Assembly (NCBI GenBank): GCA_963829235.1
Contig: CAWHIF010000004.1
Span: 496,001-560,000, forward strand
Source: Bog-756 sp963829235
GTDB taxonomy: Bacteria; Actinomycetota; Acidimicrobiia; Acidimicrobiales; RAAP-2
DNA length: 64,000 nucleotides
Direction of reading: 5' to 3'
Part shown: positions 45,488 to 54,928 of the stretch, one piece after another
How positions within the stretch are numbered: position 1 is the stretch's first letter
Layout of the letters: every line of letters begins with the position of its first letter
Made by a program: the position numbers and the translations under genes
Notes under the pieces: generated by a model
The model's input: only the letters and a program-made list of their open reading frames with translations
What the model was told of the DNA's origin: nothing
Database searches by the model: none

Positions 45488-46150
45488 GTGGAGGTCGAAG
45501 AAGCGCTCTACACGACAAGGGCCATGCGGAGGGTACGACCAGATGCCGTGCCCCTCGACGTCCAGGAGAAGATCCTCGACGCCGCCATCAGGGCCCCGAC
45601 GGGCGGGAATGCGCAGAACTGGAGGTTCCTCCTCGTCGATGACCCCGATGTCATCTCCCGAATCGGCCCCCTGTTCCGCGACTCCGTCGATCAGCTCTGG
45701 AAGACCGTCTACGCCGACCGGATGGCGGCCGCGGCGGAGAATCCCGGGGCCGACGAGAACGTGCAGTGGATGAAGGTCCAGCGGTCGGCCCAGTGGTTGG
45801 CCGATCACTTCGAAGAGGTGCCGCTGTACCTGTTCGGCTTCGTCCACGCAGATCCCACCGGCGGCTCCATCTTTCCCGCCGTCTGGAGCGCCCAGTTGGC
45901 GGCGCGGGCACAGGGCGTCGGCAGCTCACTGACCATGGTCCTCGGCGTGTTCCATCCCGACGAAGTCTTCGACATCCTCGGCGTCCCCCGGGACGAGCAC
46001 TGGGTCATGTCCTGTTGCGTGAGCTTCGGCTACCCGACAGGGAGATGGGGCGTGGCACCGCGCCGGCCCGCGCACGAGGTCTCCTATCGCAACCGGTGGG
46101 GTTCCCCGGTGGGGTTCGTCCTCGACGAGCCACTGTGGCCACCCGGCTGA
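45488..46150 (+). CDS. Nitroreductase family protein
   Basis: 220 residues from GTG 45488, with GAGGAGGG just upstream. YTTRAMRRVRPDAVP is the FMN-binding start (S/T-x-R), IRAPTGGNAQNWRFLLVDDP the second FMN contact, and LAARAQGVGSSLTMVLGVF the core helix. FMN-dependent NAD(P)H reduction of nitro, quinone or flavin substrates. Confidence 0.9.
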   Translation: MEVEEALYTTRAMRRVRPDAVPLDVQEKILDAAIRAPTGGNAQNWRFLLVDDPDVISRIGPLFRDSVDQLWKTVYADRMAAAAENPGADENVQWMKVQRSAQWLADHFEEVPLYLFGFVHADPTGGSIFPAVWSAQLAARAQGVGSSLTMVLGVFHPDEVFDILGVPRDEHWVMSCCVSFGYPTGRWGVAPRRPAHEVSYRNRWGSPVGFVLDEPLWPPG

Positions 46151-46308
46151 CGGGCGAACTGGCGCCGGCGTTGGTCTCGTCGAGACCGGCGGTCGCCCGG
46201 TCGCCCGCGGCGGACCCATAAACCCTGGTCAGAGGCGGCTCACCGGCAGAAACGGCCCCGCCCGCCCGGAGTCCGGTCTCTTGTCCGCTGCCGAGGTACC
46301 CTTTCTGC

Positions 46309-47445
46309 GTGCGGATCTCCCGACTGGCATTGATCATCGTCGTCCTGGTCCTCGTGGCCGCCGGCCTCACCGCGGTGTTCTCCGGGGGCAGCAAGGCCCA
46401 GGCCTCGGCCCACCCCATCACGACGATCTCCATCAAGCAGGCGGAGCCCTATACGCCCAAGGCACCGCCGGGGGCGACCGACGACTACCACTGCACCGTG
46501 ATGAACCCCCACGTCAAGCAGAACTCCTACATCATCTCGAGCCAGTTCTTCCCCGGCAGCCCGGAGGACCACCACGCCATCTTGTTCCTGGTGCCGCCGG
46601 ACCTGGCCGCCCAGGCCGAGGCCGACAATGTGGGCAACAAGGGCTGGGCCTGCTTCGGCGAGACGCCCATCCCGAATACCGGCCTGGCCCAGATCTCCAA
46701 CACCCCCTGGCTGAGCGCCTGGGCGCCCGGTCACGGGGAGGACAACCTGCCCAAGGGGACCGGGATCCTCCTCCCGGCGGGAAGCCTGGTGGTCATGCAG
46801 GTTCACTACAACCTGCTCGTCGGGGACAAGCCGGTCAAGAACTCGCTGGTGCTCCACACCGTGCCGGCCACGACGCCGCTCCTGCCCCTCAAACTCGACC
46901 TGCTGCCCGCCCCGCCGGACATCCCCTGCCCCGCCGGCGTGACCGGACCGCTCTGCAACCGGACGGCGTCGTTGGCCAACCTCGGTCAGCGCTTCGGCCA
47001 GAGTGCCGTGGGCTTCGTGAACACCCTCGAGAACATCTGCGGGCGAAATCCGGCCGATCCTCCACAAGGTGACTCCACCTCGTGCTCGTGGCCGATCTAC
47101 AGCAGCGGTTACATCGTCAGGGTCGGAGCCCATATGCACCTGCTCGGCGCCACCTTCAAGATGGTCCTCAATCCGGGAACACCCGAAGCGAAGACGATTC
47201 TCGACGTCCCCGATTACAACTTCCACTACCAGCGCGCCTACAACCTGAAGACACCGGTCCAAGTGAAGCCCGGTGACCAGGTGCAGGTGACCTGCACCTA
47301 CGATCCCACGCTGGCCCAGGAGCTGCCGACCCTCCGCAAGGTCCCGCCCCACTTCGTGACGTGGGGGGACGGATCGTCGGACGAGATGTGCCTCGGGTTG
47401 ACGGAGACCTCGGCCACGCTCCCCAACCCCAACTATCCGGTCTAG
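46309..47445 (+). CDS. PHM-like type II copper monooxygenase
   Basis: 378 residues from GTG 46309, with one N-terminal hydrophobic signal/anchor (LALIIVVLVLVAAGL). It keeps both copper sites of peptidylglycine hydroxylating monooxygenase. The CuH site is H88-H89 (EDHHAILF) and H166 (MQVHYN); the CuM site is H275 and H277 (GAHMHLLG) plus M360 (DEMCLG). The paired Cys (YHC62, C115) also fit. Such enzymes hydroxylate C-H bonds with ascorbate and O2. Exported; the bacterial substrate is unknown. Sits 9 bases before a Yx(FWY)xxD lipoprotein gene. Confidence 0.88.
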   Translation: MRISRLALIIVVLVLVAAGLTAVFSGGSKAQASAHPITTISIKQAEPYTPKAPPGATDDYHCTVMNPHVKQNSYIISSQFFPGSPEDHHAILFLVPPDLAAQAEADNVGNKGWACFGETPIPNTGLAQISNTPWLSAWAPGHGEDNLPKGTGILLPAGSLVVMQVHYNLLVGDKPVKNSLVLHTVPATTPLLPLKLDLLPAPPDIPCPAGVTGPLCNRTASLANLGQRFGQSAVGFVNTLENICGRNPADPPQGDSTSCSWPIYSSGYIVRVGAHMHLLGATFKMVLNPGTPEAKTILDVPDYNFHYQRAYNLKTPVQVKPGDQVQVTCTYDPTLAQELPTLRKVPPHFVTWGDGSSDEMCLGLTETSATLPNPNYPV

Positions 47446-47454
47446 GGACCGTCG

Positions 47455-48063
47455 GTGGGGATGGCAGACGTGAGAGCGGTGGCTGCCCCCGGTCGATCGC
47501 CGGGCCCGCTCCGGGGCGGGCGGTGGCGGCTCGTCCTGGTTCTCGGGACCGCACTGTCGGCACTGCTCGTCGCCGGATGCGGATCCTCGTCGAGCAGTAC
47601 GACGACAAGTACGACCTCCACGTCGACGACCGCAGCTCCATCCACCACGATGGGCGCGACCACCACCACCGGAGCGCAAGAGGCCTACGTGGTGGGCACC
47701 GGGAACGTCAACGGCCTCGGCACGGTCCTGGTCGACGGCCACGGAATGACCCTCTACCTGTTCGTCCCGGACCATCAACAGGGCAAGTCCACCTGCTACG
47801 GGGCCTGTGCCACGGCCTGGCCACCTCTTCTCCTCCCGGCAGGCGTGAAAACCCCGGTGGCCGGGACGGGCGTGCAGTCGTCACTGCTCGGAACCACCCA
47901 GCGGACCGACGGCACGACACAGATCACCTACAACAAGTGGCCGTTGTACCTGTGGGTCAACGATTCCCAACCCGGTCAGGCCACCGGTCAGGGCATCAAC
48001 AACCTCGGTGGTCTCTGGTACGTGCTGTCGCCGGCCGGCCACGAGATCACCACCACCCCCTGA
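47455..48063 (+). CDS. Lipoprotein with Yx(FWY)xxD repeats (COG4315)
   Basis: 202 residues with a signal peptide and VAGC lipobox, then a long Ser/Thr linker. The motif repeats are MTLYLFVPDHQQG, then STCYGACATAWPP, and PLYLWVNDSQPGQATGQG, the signature of COG4315 predicted periplasmic or surface lipoproteins. The copper monooxygenase gene immediately upstream suggests an operon. Function unknown; electron transfer or metal binding has been suggested for the family (recalled). A paralogue is at 61904-62500. Confidence 0.88.
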   Translation: MGMADVRAVAAPGRSPGPLRGGRWRLVLVLGTALSALLVAGCGSSSSSTTTSTTSTSTTAAPSTTMGATTTTGAQEAYVVGTGNVNGLGTVLVDGHGMTLYLFVPDHQQGKSTCYGACATAWPPLLLPAGVKTPVAGTGVQSSLLGTTQRTDGTTQITYNKWPLYLWVNDSQPGQATGQGINNLGGLWYVLSPAGHEITTTP

Positions 48064-48125
48064 TTGCTTCGCCGACCCTTTGATTGGTGGGCATCGGAGC
48101 TGATACCCTCTTGGTCCTCAGGGAC

Positions 48126-48839
48126 ATGGGGGAACGGTCTGCGGATATGGCTGCGGCGTTCCGCCACCAGGCCGATGAGAAAGTGGGGCTGCACCGGCAT
48201 ATGAGCGAGGGGGACGCAATCTCGAGCGGCCGTCTGGACGCGGACGAGGACCAGGCGATGGGCAGCCGGTTCTCAGTCGTCGAAACCGAAGTCTACGAAC
48301 CGCGTTTCGGTGCGGATCCGTCGACCTCGACTCCCAACCGGTTCACCCCGGACACGGTCGACGCCGTGCCGGTCCGGGAGACCCGGTCGCGGGGACGTGC
48401 CCACATCCTCCGGCTGGCCCGCTATGCCGCAACCTCGGGGATGGCGTTTGCCCTGAGCGAGGCCACACTTCTCATCCTCTACGGGAACCACTTGGTGGGT
48501 GCCACCACTGCGGCCCTGATCGCCAATGTGGTCGCCACGGTCCCCTCCTACCTGATGAGCCGATACTGGATCTGGAAGGACGCCGAGCGTACGCGGGTCG
48601 GACGCCAGGTGGTCCTGTACTGGGCCACCTCGGCGGCCAGCATCTTGCTCACGAGCCTGGCGACCGGCGCCATCGCCCATCACATCCCGACCGGGCACCG
48701 CTATCACCTGGCCATCGTGGGCTTCGCATTTCTGGTGGTCAACGTCGTCTTCTGGCTGCTGAAGTTCGTCGTGTACCACAAGTTCATCTTCCCGACCGAT
48801 CGGAAGGGCGCCGTCGAAACCGTGGCCGCTCCTTCGTAG
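48126..48839 (+). CDS. GtrA family membrane protein
   Basis: 237 residues, start uncertain (ATG 48126 chosen; GTG 48084 and ATG 48201 are alternatives). The C-terminal 130 residues hold four TM helices with the GtrA pattern: FALSEATLLILYGN, VATVPSYLMSRYWIWK and FLVVNVVFWLLKFVVYHKFIF. GtrA proteins help flip polyprenyl-linked sugars for cell-surface polysaccharides. The first 90 residues are hydrophilic and not conserved. Confidence 0.8.
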   Translation: MGERSADMAAAFRHQADEKVGLHRHMSEGDAISSGRLDADEDQAMGSRFSVVETEVYEPRFGADPSTSTPNRFTPDTVDAVPVRETRSRGRAHILRLARYAATSGMAFALSEATLLILYGNHLVGATTAALIANVVATVPSYLMSRYWIWKDAERTRVGRQVVLYWATSAASILLTSLATGAIAHHIPTGHRYHLAIVGFAFLVVNVVFWLLKFVVYHKFIFPTDRKGAVETVAAPS

Positions 48840-49025
48840 AGCTGGGTGCCTGCACCGGCGGCCGGTCGTTCTGCCGTCGCCCGGTCGGCCGTCGTCGACC
48901 GCTGTAGAGCCGTTGCCGAGAGCTCGAATTCCATGGGGGCCCCGGGTTGGAGTTGCCTGCCCGGCACGGTCCTCATCGACGGGAACCGATTCCCGCGAAT
49001 GTTATGCTCGCGCCTCTTCAAACAC

Positions 49026-49096
49026 GCGGCTGTAGCTCAATGGTAGAGCCTCAGTTTTCCAAACTGATGACGAGGGTTCGATCCCCTTCAGCCGCT
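49026..49096 (+). tRNA. tRNA-Gly (anticodon UCC)
   Basis: Acceptor GCGGCTG (49026-49032) pairs with CAGCCGC (49089-49095). D arm GCTC...GAGC; anticodon loop TTTCCAA gives TCC at positions 34-36; T arm GAGGGTTCGATCCCC. No CCA is encoded. It lies at the boundary between the ordered upstream genes and the looser downstream region. Confidence 0.95.
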
Positions 49097-49274
49097 CCCG
49101 TTGGGCTTGACCCCGTTCAGTGGACCACGTCGGCGAGTCACCGCCTCACCAGGTACCGCCGGCGGCACCTTCCTACTGGCCTCGCCGTGATCTCCGTGTC
49201 TCGCCGTCATGTGCCGTGTCTGCCCGCATGTGCCGGCCGATGACCCTCTGGGCATCTGCATCGGGCGTAACGTA

Positions 49275-50066
49275 CTAGCGATCCGTGGGAGGCTCCCATT
49301 CGGGAATCGGTTCGATGAAACCTCGGACCAACGTGTGGAGTCCCATTCCGAAGACGGTCCATTCCTCTGACCGGCCGTCTCTGCCCGTCGGCAACATGAT
49401 GGTCTGTCTGGCCTGCCCATCAACCATCTCTCGCAGACCGCTCCCCTCCGCCAGTGCCTGAATGGCGGCAGCTCCCTGGGCCATCGTCAGAGGCGCTTTG
49501 AGTCGGAATCCGAGGTAGTCGAGCACGGCTGTGTACAGCTCAGCCGTGTCCCGCATGATGGATTCGTAGCTGTTCAGGAGCGCCTCTTTCAGCCGCCCTT
49601 TTTCGTCGGTCGCGGGTCCCGAACCGGCGAGTGCCCAGATCCCGATCCAGATCCGCCACACGGGCGAGGTTCGGAGCGAGTCCATCATCAAGGTTCCTGT
49701 GGCTCGACAGAGGTCTGAGATGCATTGCCAACGGGACTCCAGGGTTGAACGTTCGGCGATCAGCAGGACCTCGTTGAGGAGAACTTCTGACAGGTCGTAG
49801 AAGTCCTGGGAGTCGCTGGCGGCGATCATGCCGAGCACCTCGGATTGGAATGCCCGCTGCGACTCGAATGCTCTTCCGATCACCGATGCGTTCGTCAGTC
49901 GAATGTCTCGAGTCCGGTGAAGGTGGTCGTAGACACGTTTGAAGGTCAGAACTTCCGCTCCGCTGCCCAAGCCTTCGTCCAGCAGGGTTTCGACTCCCAC
50001 CTCGAGCAACAGCTGCCTGATCTCGTCCGTGCTCCGTCGGCCGGGTGATTCCTGCCCGCCAATCAT
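49275..50066 (-). CDS. TetR-like transcriptional regulator
   Basis: 263 residues from ATG 50066. The N terminus (TDEIRQLLLEVGVETLL, then FKRVYDHLHRTRDIRLTNAS and VIGRAFESQRAFQ) fits a TetR-type helix-turn-helix in a longer than usual form. The helical C-terminal ligand domain is typical (LSEVLLNEVLLIAERS, VWRIWIGIWALAGSG). A perfect inverted repeat lies 67 bases upstream, supporting autoregulation. Confidence 0.75.
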   Translation of the reverse strand: MIGGQESPGRRSTDEIRQLLLEVGVETLLDEGLGSGAEVLTFKRVYDHLHRTRDIRLTNASVIGRAFESQRAFQSEVLGMIAASDSQDFYDLSEVLLNEVLLIAERSTLESRWQCISDLCRATGTLMMDSLRTSPVWRIWIGIWALAGSGPATDEKGRLKEALLNSYESIMRDTAELYTAVLDYLGFRLKAPLTMAQGAAAIQALAEGSGLREMVDGQARQTIMLPTGRDGRSEEWTVFGMGLHTLVRGFIEPIPEWEPPTDR

Positions 50067-50132
50067 CGTTTCAGCAGATCCCTCACCACCCCAAACTGCC
50101 CTGCGGACAGATGGCGCGGAGGGCAGGACTAC

Positions 50133-50155
50133 CGTTGCAACTAGCAGTTGCAACG
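50133..50155. promoter_or_regulatory. TetR-type operator (10-bp inverted repeat)
   Basis: CGTTGCAACT (50133-50142) and AGTTGCAACG (50146-50155) are exact reverse complements around AGC. GTTGCAAC half-sites like these are common TetR targets. Located upstream of the regulator gene at 49275-50066. Confidence 0.8.
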
Positions 50156-51239
50156 CTGCGTTGCCCAATGTAGCCTTGATCGAGGCGGGAACCCTGATCT
50201 ACTGGGGCGACGGGAAACGGCGGACCCGTCGCCCTAGTAGGCGGTTGCATCGTCGATATCGGGTCCTTTGCGAGGAAGATCCTGCGTCCCTGTGACACGG
50301 CGTCCATTGCATGATAGGTCCACCAGGGCTTCTGGGGTGGAACGCAAGATCCAGATGGCCCTGACCTCCGATCGGGGTCTCAAGAGAACAACAGGGGTGT
50401 CTCGACCAGGGTGCAGATCGTTCAAGGGTCCCATCTCATGAACCAGATATGGGATCCGCCGTCGGGCGCATCGACGTGATCCACGACACGGATCGACTGC
50501 GATCGAGTCAAGGAGCAAGAAGGACTCGTCAGGGATACGCGAGTCGATCCAGTCCCAGAACGACTCGTGTCTGGCGCCCCCGCCATCGGAGAGCTCGACG
50601 ATGCGAGCCTGGCTCCAGGGGTGTTCCACCCACCCGCCGCTGCCATCAGGCGGAATCCAGACCGCAGCTCCGCTCGCATCCCTGCCTCCCAGACGAGACC
50701 CAGGTCGAGCGCACTCTGCAGGAAGGAGGTAAAGCACTGCTACAGCAGTTCCTCCGGCTCCCGCCCGCCGAGGAGGGACCACTCATGATCAGATTCACCT
50801 TTCTGCGATGAGCCCGGAGTTGAGCTCGGCTCCTAGGCTGAAGCATCTGGCGCGTCCGAGCATCCCCTGAAGCGCGTGGTGCTTTGCGTCAACACGTCAC
50901 CGTCAGGTGATCTCCCGGCGTCGAACCTCGATGACCGATCGGGGAGAACGAGACTCGGACTTGAGGATGCCGCTCATTCGCAGAGTTGCCCAAGGATGAT
51001 TCACACTTGGTTGTTGTTTCCACAACAATCCGGGCACTTACGACACCAATCGCGTGGGAGATGACCGCGTTTCGGGGACCGTCGGTGGCCCCCAACACCG
51101 GCAGTCGTTGGTAACGCAACCTTGAGCTGGCAGTAGAAACCCTTTCGATGTGGTTCCATAGCCTTCTCAAATGGGGTTCGGAACGAAAGGACTCCGACAG
51201 GCAGCTCCGAACAGTACCGGAGGGTGTAATGTTGCCCGC
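50156..51239. other. Gene-poor stretch, possible frameshifted hypothetical gene inside
   Basis: Only one candidate is seen. On the minus strand about 50422-50782 the frame RIVELSDGGGARHESFWDWI, then FLLLDSIA, could continue after a shift as RVVDHVDAPDGGSHIWFMRW to TGA 50422. No family or start is clear, so I do not call it as a gene. The remainder, including the 300 bases before the cyclase gene, shows no supported feature. Confidence 0.35.
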
Positions 51240-52052
51240 GTGCCGATGTATATCGATCGTCACGATGTTCCCGGTGCATCGCCAGAAGTCGTGGCCAACG
51301 CCCACCTTCTCGATCTCGAGAACCAAGAGAAACACGGCGTGCGCTACCACACGTATTGGTTCGATCCAGAATGCGGATCGGTGTTCTGCCTCGCTGAGGG
51401 ACCGAGCAAGCGGGCGGTTGCCGCTGTGCACGAGGAATCGCACGGTTTACTGGCCAGCTCCATATTGGAACTCGGTCCGGAGACACCGTTGAACTCGTTT
51501 TTCGGATCGATGCCGAACCAGCCGGCAGGAGCCGCATACGCAGCACCGGCGATGCGAGCGATCGTGTTCACCGATATCTGTGGGTCGGTTGCTCAAACAG
51601 TTCAACTCGGCGATGAGGGCCATGTCTACTTGCTCAGAGAGCACAATGACATCGTGCGTGATGAGCTCGTCGCACGGGGCGGGCGTGAGGTCAAGCACAC
51701 GGGCGACGGAATCATGGCCTCCTTCACCTCGGTCGTCTCTGCTGTCACGTTTGCGGTTCAGGTACAGCGACGGCTCCACGAGCGCAACAAGAAGGCCGAA
51801 ACGCCATTTCACATAGGCATCGGCATCAGCGCGGGAGAGCCGGTCACGGACGACAACAATGACCTGTTCGGTGCAGCCGTCCAGCTCGCAGCCCGCCTTT
51901 GCTCCGTCGCATCCGAGGGTGACATCGTCGTTTCGACAGCGGTTCGTGAGCTTTGCATCGGCAAGTCCCTTCATTTTGATGATCGCGGCGAGCTCAGACT
52001 GAAAGGAATACCGGAACCAACGCGCGTCTACGGAGTGAACTGGAACGATTGA
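51240..52052 (+). CDS. DUF4242-adenylate/guanylate cyclase fusion
   Basis: 270 residues from GTG 51240. Residues 2-78 (PMYIDRHDVPGASPEVVANA, then YHTYWFDPECGSVFCLAEGP) are a DUF4242 domain, the family of the nickel-binding SCO4226 protein. Residues 106-270 are a class III cyclase catalytic domain: AIVFTDICGSVAQT (metal Asp 112), EVKHTGDGIMASF (metal Asp 156), then HIGIGISAGEP and LFGAAVQLAARL. Probably makes cAMP or cGMP, with the front domain sensing metal or ligand (inference). Upstream in-frame extension to 51171 is possible. Confidence 0.85.
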   Translation: MPMYIDRHDVPGASPEVVANAHLLDLENQEKHGVRYHTYWFDPECGSVFCLAEGPSKRAVAAVHEESHGLLASSILELGPETPLNSFFGSMPNQPAGAAYAAPAMRAIVFTDICGSVAQTVQLGDEGHVYLLREHNDIVRDELVARGGREVKHTGDGIMASFTSVVSAVTFAVQVQRRLHERNKKAETPFHIGIGISAGEPVTDDNNDLFGAAVQLAARLCSVASEGDIVVSTAVRELCIGKSLHFDDRGELRLKGIPEPTRVYGVNWND

Positions 52053-52174
52053 TTCGAAGGTGGTCTCGAGCCCAAGGACTCGGGCCAGGAGTCAAGGTCG
52101 GCAGACTCACGTTCGGAACGTTCCCGGTCCGTCGCCCGTGGATTTCGGTTGGACTTGGGACTATTTTCAGCGCA

Positions 52175-53605
52175 GTGGGTGGACCTTCGAACATCGAGAC
52201 GGACTACCTCGTCGTCGGGGCGGGGGCGCTCGGCATGGGGTTCGTCGACGCCCTGATCCAGAACTCCGACGCCGACATCGTGGTGATCGACAGGCACCAC
52301 CGTCCTGGTGGTCACTGGCTCGACTCCTATCCATTCGTCCAGTTGCACCAGCCGTCCATGAACTACGGCGTGAACTCGACCCCCCTCGGACGGGATCGAG
52401 TCGAGCCCGACGGAAGGGATCGCGGATTCTATGAGCGGGCGACTGGAACGGAGATCTCCGTCTACTACGACCAGATCATGCGCGACCGACTACTGCCATC
52501 TGGCCGGGTCCGCTTCTTTTCGATGTGCGACTATCTCGGCGGCGGACGATTCCGATCCAGATTGACCGGCAGAGAGACAGGCGTGTCGACACAACGTGGA
52601 ATCGTCGACGCCACCTATATGGCGTCTCGCGTTCCAGCCATTGACCCGCCGCCGTTTCAAGTCTCGCACGGAGTCAGGTGCATCCCAGTCGGTGTACTCA
52701 CCGACGTCCTGTCCGCCCCGGCCGGATTCGTGATCATCGGTGGCGGCAAGACAGCTATGGATGCGGTGGGCTGGTTGCTCGATCAAGGTGTTGCCCCCCA
52801 CGTCATCACGTGGATTCGTCCCCGCGACTCGTGGCTCTTGAACCGCGCCTACTTTCAGCCTGGTGATGGAGTCGTACTCACCTTCGAGGGGGTCGTCCGA
52901 GAGCTCGAGGCAGTCGCAGAGTGCAACTCGATCGAGCAGGTTTTCGAGCGCTTGGAAGACTGCCGGGTGATGCTACGGATCGATCGCACCGTCCAGCCGT
53001 CCATGCTGAAGGGGGCCACGGTGAGCGTCGGAGAACTCGACGAGCTGCGGCGAATCGAGAGCGTGGTCAGACTCGGACACGTGGAGCGCATCGACCCCGA
53101 GGCGATCATCCTCGAGCATGGGTCGATTCCGACCAGTCCCGATCGTGTGCACGTTCACTGCGCCTCGGCCGGATTGAGCGACAACCCGCCGAAGGTGATC
53201 TTCACTGAAAATCACATTGTCCTTCAACCCATTACGCGGGTCAGTCTCAGCCTCTCCGCCGGGCTGATCGGCTTTGTCGAAGCCTCGGGACGATCGGAGG
53301 CAGAGAAAAATCGGTTGTGCCGGCCAAACGCGTGGCCCCATACACCGTTCGACTGGATTCGTCACCTGCTGACCGGCATGAGGACCGAAATGGAGTGGCA
53401 GGACGCTCCCGACGTCCTGGCTTGGGTGGACGCCTCACGCCTCAACCTGGTGAAGGGACTGGATCGACACCCCGACAAGGGCAGGGTGGCCGAACTGCAG
53501 GGCCGGTTTGTGACGGCGCTGTTTCCCGCGCTAGCCAAACTCGACGCCTTTGCGTCGAGCGCCGCGCCCGTGGAGCGGGGACGGATGTTCGAGCCCGTCG
53601 CCTAA
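52175..53605 (+). CDS. FAD/NAD(P)-binding oxidoreductase (flavin monooxygenase-like)
   Basis: 476 residues from GTG 52175 (start uncertain). DYLVVGAGALGMGFVDAL is the FAD Rossmann motif, VIDRHHRPGGHWLDSYPFVQ the FAD-binding continuation, and GFVIIGGGKTAMDAVGWLL the second (NADPH) Rossmann motif. Large parts of the C-terminal half are only weakly like known monooxygenases. Likely a single-component flavin monooxygenase acting on a hydrophobic substrate. Follows the cyclase gene in the same direction. Confidence 0.75.
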   Translation: MGGPSNIETDYLVVGAGALGMGFVDALIQNSDADIVVIDRHHRPGGHWLDSYPFVQLHQPSMNYGVNSTPLGRDRVEPDGRDRGFYERATGTEISVYYDQIMRDRLLPSGRVRFFSMCDYLGGGRFRSRLTGRETGVSTQRGIVDATYMASRVPAIDPPPFQVSHGVRCIPVGVLTDVLSAPAGFVIIGGGKTAMDAVGWLLDQGVAPHVITWIRPRDSWLLNRAYFQPGDGVVLTFEGVVRELEAVAECNSIEQVFERLEDCRVMLRIDRTVQPSMLKGATVSVGELDELRRIESVVRLGHVERIDPEAIILEHGSIPTSPDRVHVHCASAGLSDNPPKVIFTENHIVLQPITRVSLSLSAGLIGFVEASGRSEAEKNRLCRPNAWPHTPFDWIRHLLTGMRTEMEWQDAPDVLAWVDASRLNLVKGLDRHPDKGRVAELQGRFVTALFPALAKLDAFASSAAPVERGRMFEPVA

Positions 53606-53731
53606 CATTCGAGGACACGGTTCGCATAGCCGTCACAAACAAATGATCATGGGGCAGCGGAAGCCGCGAGCATTGACCGCTCTCACGGCAGATGACGCGC
53701 CCCGAATCAGTCGGGGGTACCCGTCGTTCGG

Positions 53732-53990
53732 TCAACCCTTCACATAGGAGAGTTTCTCGGACACAAGCCCGTCGCGGACGCGGAACACCTCGACACCTCG
53801 AACATGACCCCCTATCGACGAGTAGCACCATCGCTGCACACCCGAACTTCCGCGCCGAAGGTCTCCTCGACCTTCAAGGCAGCGTCCATGTCGTCGAATA
53901 TCGGCCACCAGGCCTCGCCAATGGCGTCACGACCTAGCGGGTGCCGTCGGGCCCCCGCCCGTAGGCAGGGCTGGGTGGATGCCCACTCCC
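53732..53990 (-). pseudogene. SnoaL-like (NTF2-fold) remnant
   Basis: A frame with GRDAIGEAWWPIFDDMDAAL and VEETFGAEVRVCSDGATR stops early at 53812. The next frame then continues GGHVRGVEVFRVRDGLVSEK and LSYVKG to TGA 53732-53734, the typical end of SnoaL-type proteins. The upstream part cannot be followed cleanly beyond about 53990. Reads as a decayed gene, not just a single shift. Confidence 0.6.
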
Positions 53991-54121
53991 CCGGATGCCG
54001 ATCCGGATGCGGATCGTGGACCGAGGGCACGGATGAGATCGAAACGCGGCCCCGGGTCGGTGTAGTCGGGGGAACCTTCAACCCGTTCTGTGCGGGAGGG
54101 TGGCCAGGTGCTTGGCGTTTG

Positions 54122-54928
54122 TCACAACGTGAACTTGCCGTAGTGCGATTGCTTCACAGCACCGGCCGAGCTGATGCAGATGTACCCACTGACAGCCTGA
54201 CCGACCGCGATATCCGGCTCGGTATTGGCGGTCACCTTGCCGGTGACGTCATACGGTCGCCCCAAGCCCCTCTCTGCGCACCATCCTTTCGTAGGATCGG
54301 ACCCCAGTGTCGTCTTGACCGCGATCGTGGTGGACGACAACTGCTTGCCGAGTCGCCACGAGATGGTTCCTTTGCCCGTGCCATTCAGTACGGCTCCGGG
54401 CATCATGCCCATTCCCACCACGCCACCCCCCTCAGGACGACAGCTGCTCAATTTGACGTCGTCACCGGTTGTTCCGGATACATGCTTGCAGTAGACACCC
54501 CTCGGAGGAGCGGGCGGAGTCGGGACAACTGGGTTGGAGGGAGCCGAGGCCGGACCGGTTCCGGCCGAATTGGAGGCCCTCACGGTGAGGGTGTAGCGGT
54601 CACCGACGGTGAGACCGTGGATTATCTGCCCTACAGAGCCTTTCGTTTGGGCCGTCTGGCCGCCACGTGCAGGATCGGTCAAGTCGGTTGCGAGGATCTT
54701 GTACTGCGTGATGCTGGCGCCCCCGTCAGAAGACGGCGGGCTCCAGTTGACGTCGGCGCCGCCGGGTTCGGGACTCGCTGAGACCCCCGTCGGAGCACCA
54801 GGAACTGGTGGTCGAGTACCTGCTTCAGCTGGTCGGATCGAACCGAGCAGACCCGCACTGGTGATGGCACACACTGCAACGAGAACAAGTGCCGATCCTG
54901 CAGCTGTCCCGGCTGCCCGTTGACGCAT
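54122..54928 (-). CDS. Secreted fibronectin type III domain protein
   Basis: 268 residues from ATG 54928, with GGAAGGGGG upstream. The signal peptide (ALVLVAVCAITSAGLLGSI...AEA) is followed by one FN3 domain: PGAPTGVSASPEPGGADVNW, ITQYKILATD and YTLTVRASNSAGTGPASAP. A Pro/Thr linker and a C-terminal 120-residue domain with four Cys residues (VYCKH, LSSCRPEG, GWCAERG, YICISSAG) come next; that domain is not recognised. Extracellular. Confidence 0.78.
   Translation of the reverse strand: MRQRAAGTAAGSALVLVAVCAITSAGLLGSIRPAEAGTRPPVPGAPTGVSASPEPGGADVNWSPPSSDGGASITQYKILATDLTDPARGGQTAQTKGSVGQIIHGLTVGDRYTLTVRASNSAGTGPASAPSNPVVPTPPAPPRGVYCKHVSGTTGDDVKLSSCRPEGGGVVGMGMMPGAVLNGTGKGTISWRLGKQLSSTTIAVKTTLGSDPTKGWCAERGLGRPYDVTGKVTANTEPDIAVGQAVSGYICISSAGAVKQSHYGKFTL

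Noticed and set aside
49026..49096. tRNA-Gly(UCC) as an attachment site of an integrative element
   Set aside because: No direct repeat of the tRNA 3' end and no integrase gene in the window.
50889..51443. 184-residue minus-strand open frame
   Set aside because: Overlaps the start of the cyclase gene antisense and shows no recognisable domain or ribosome binding site.
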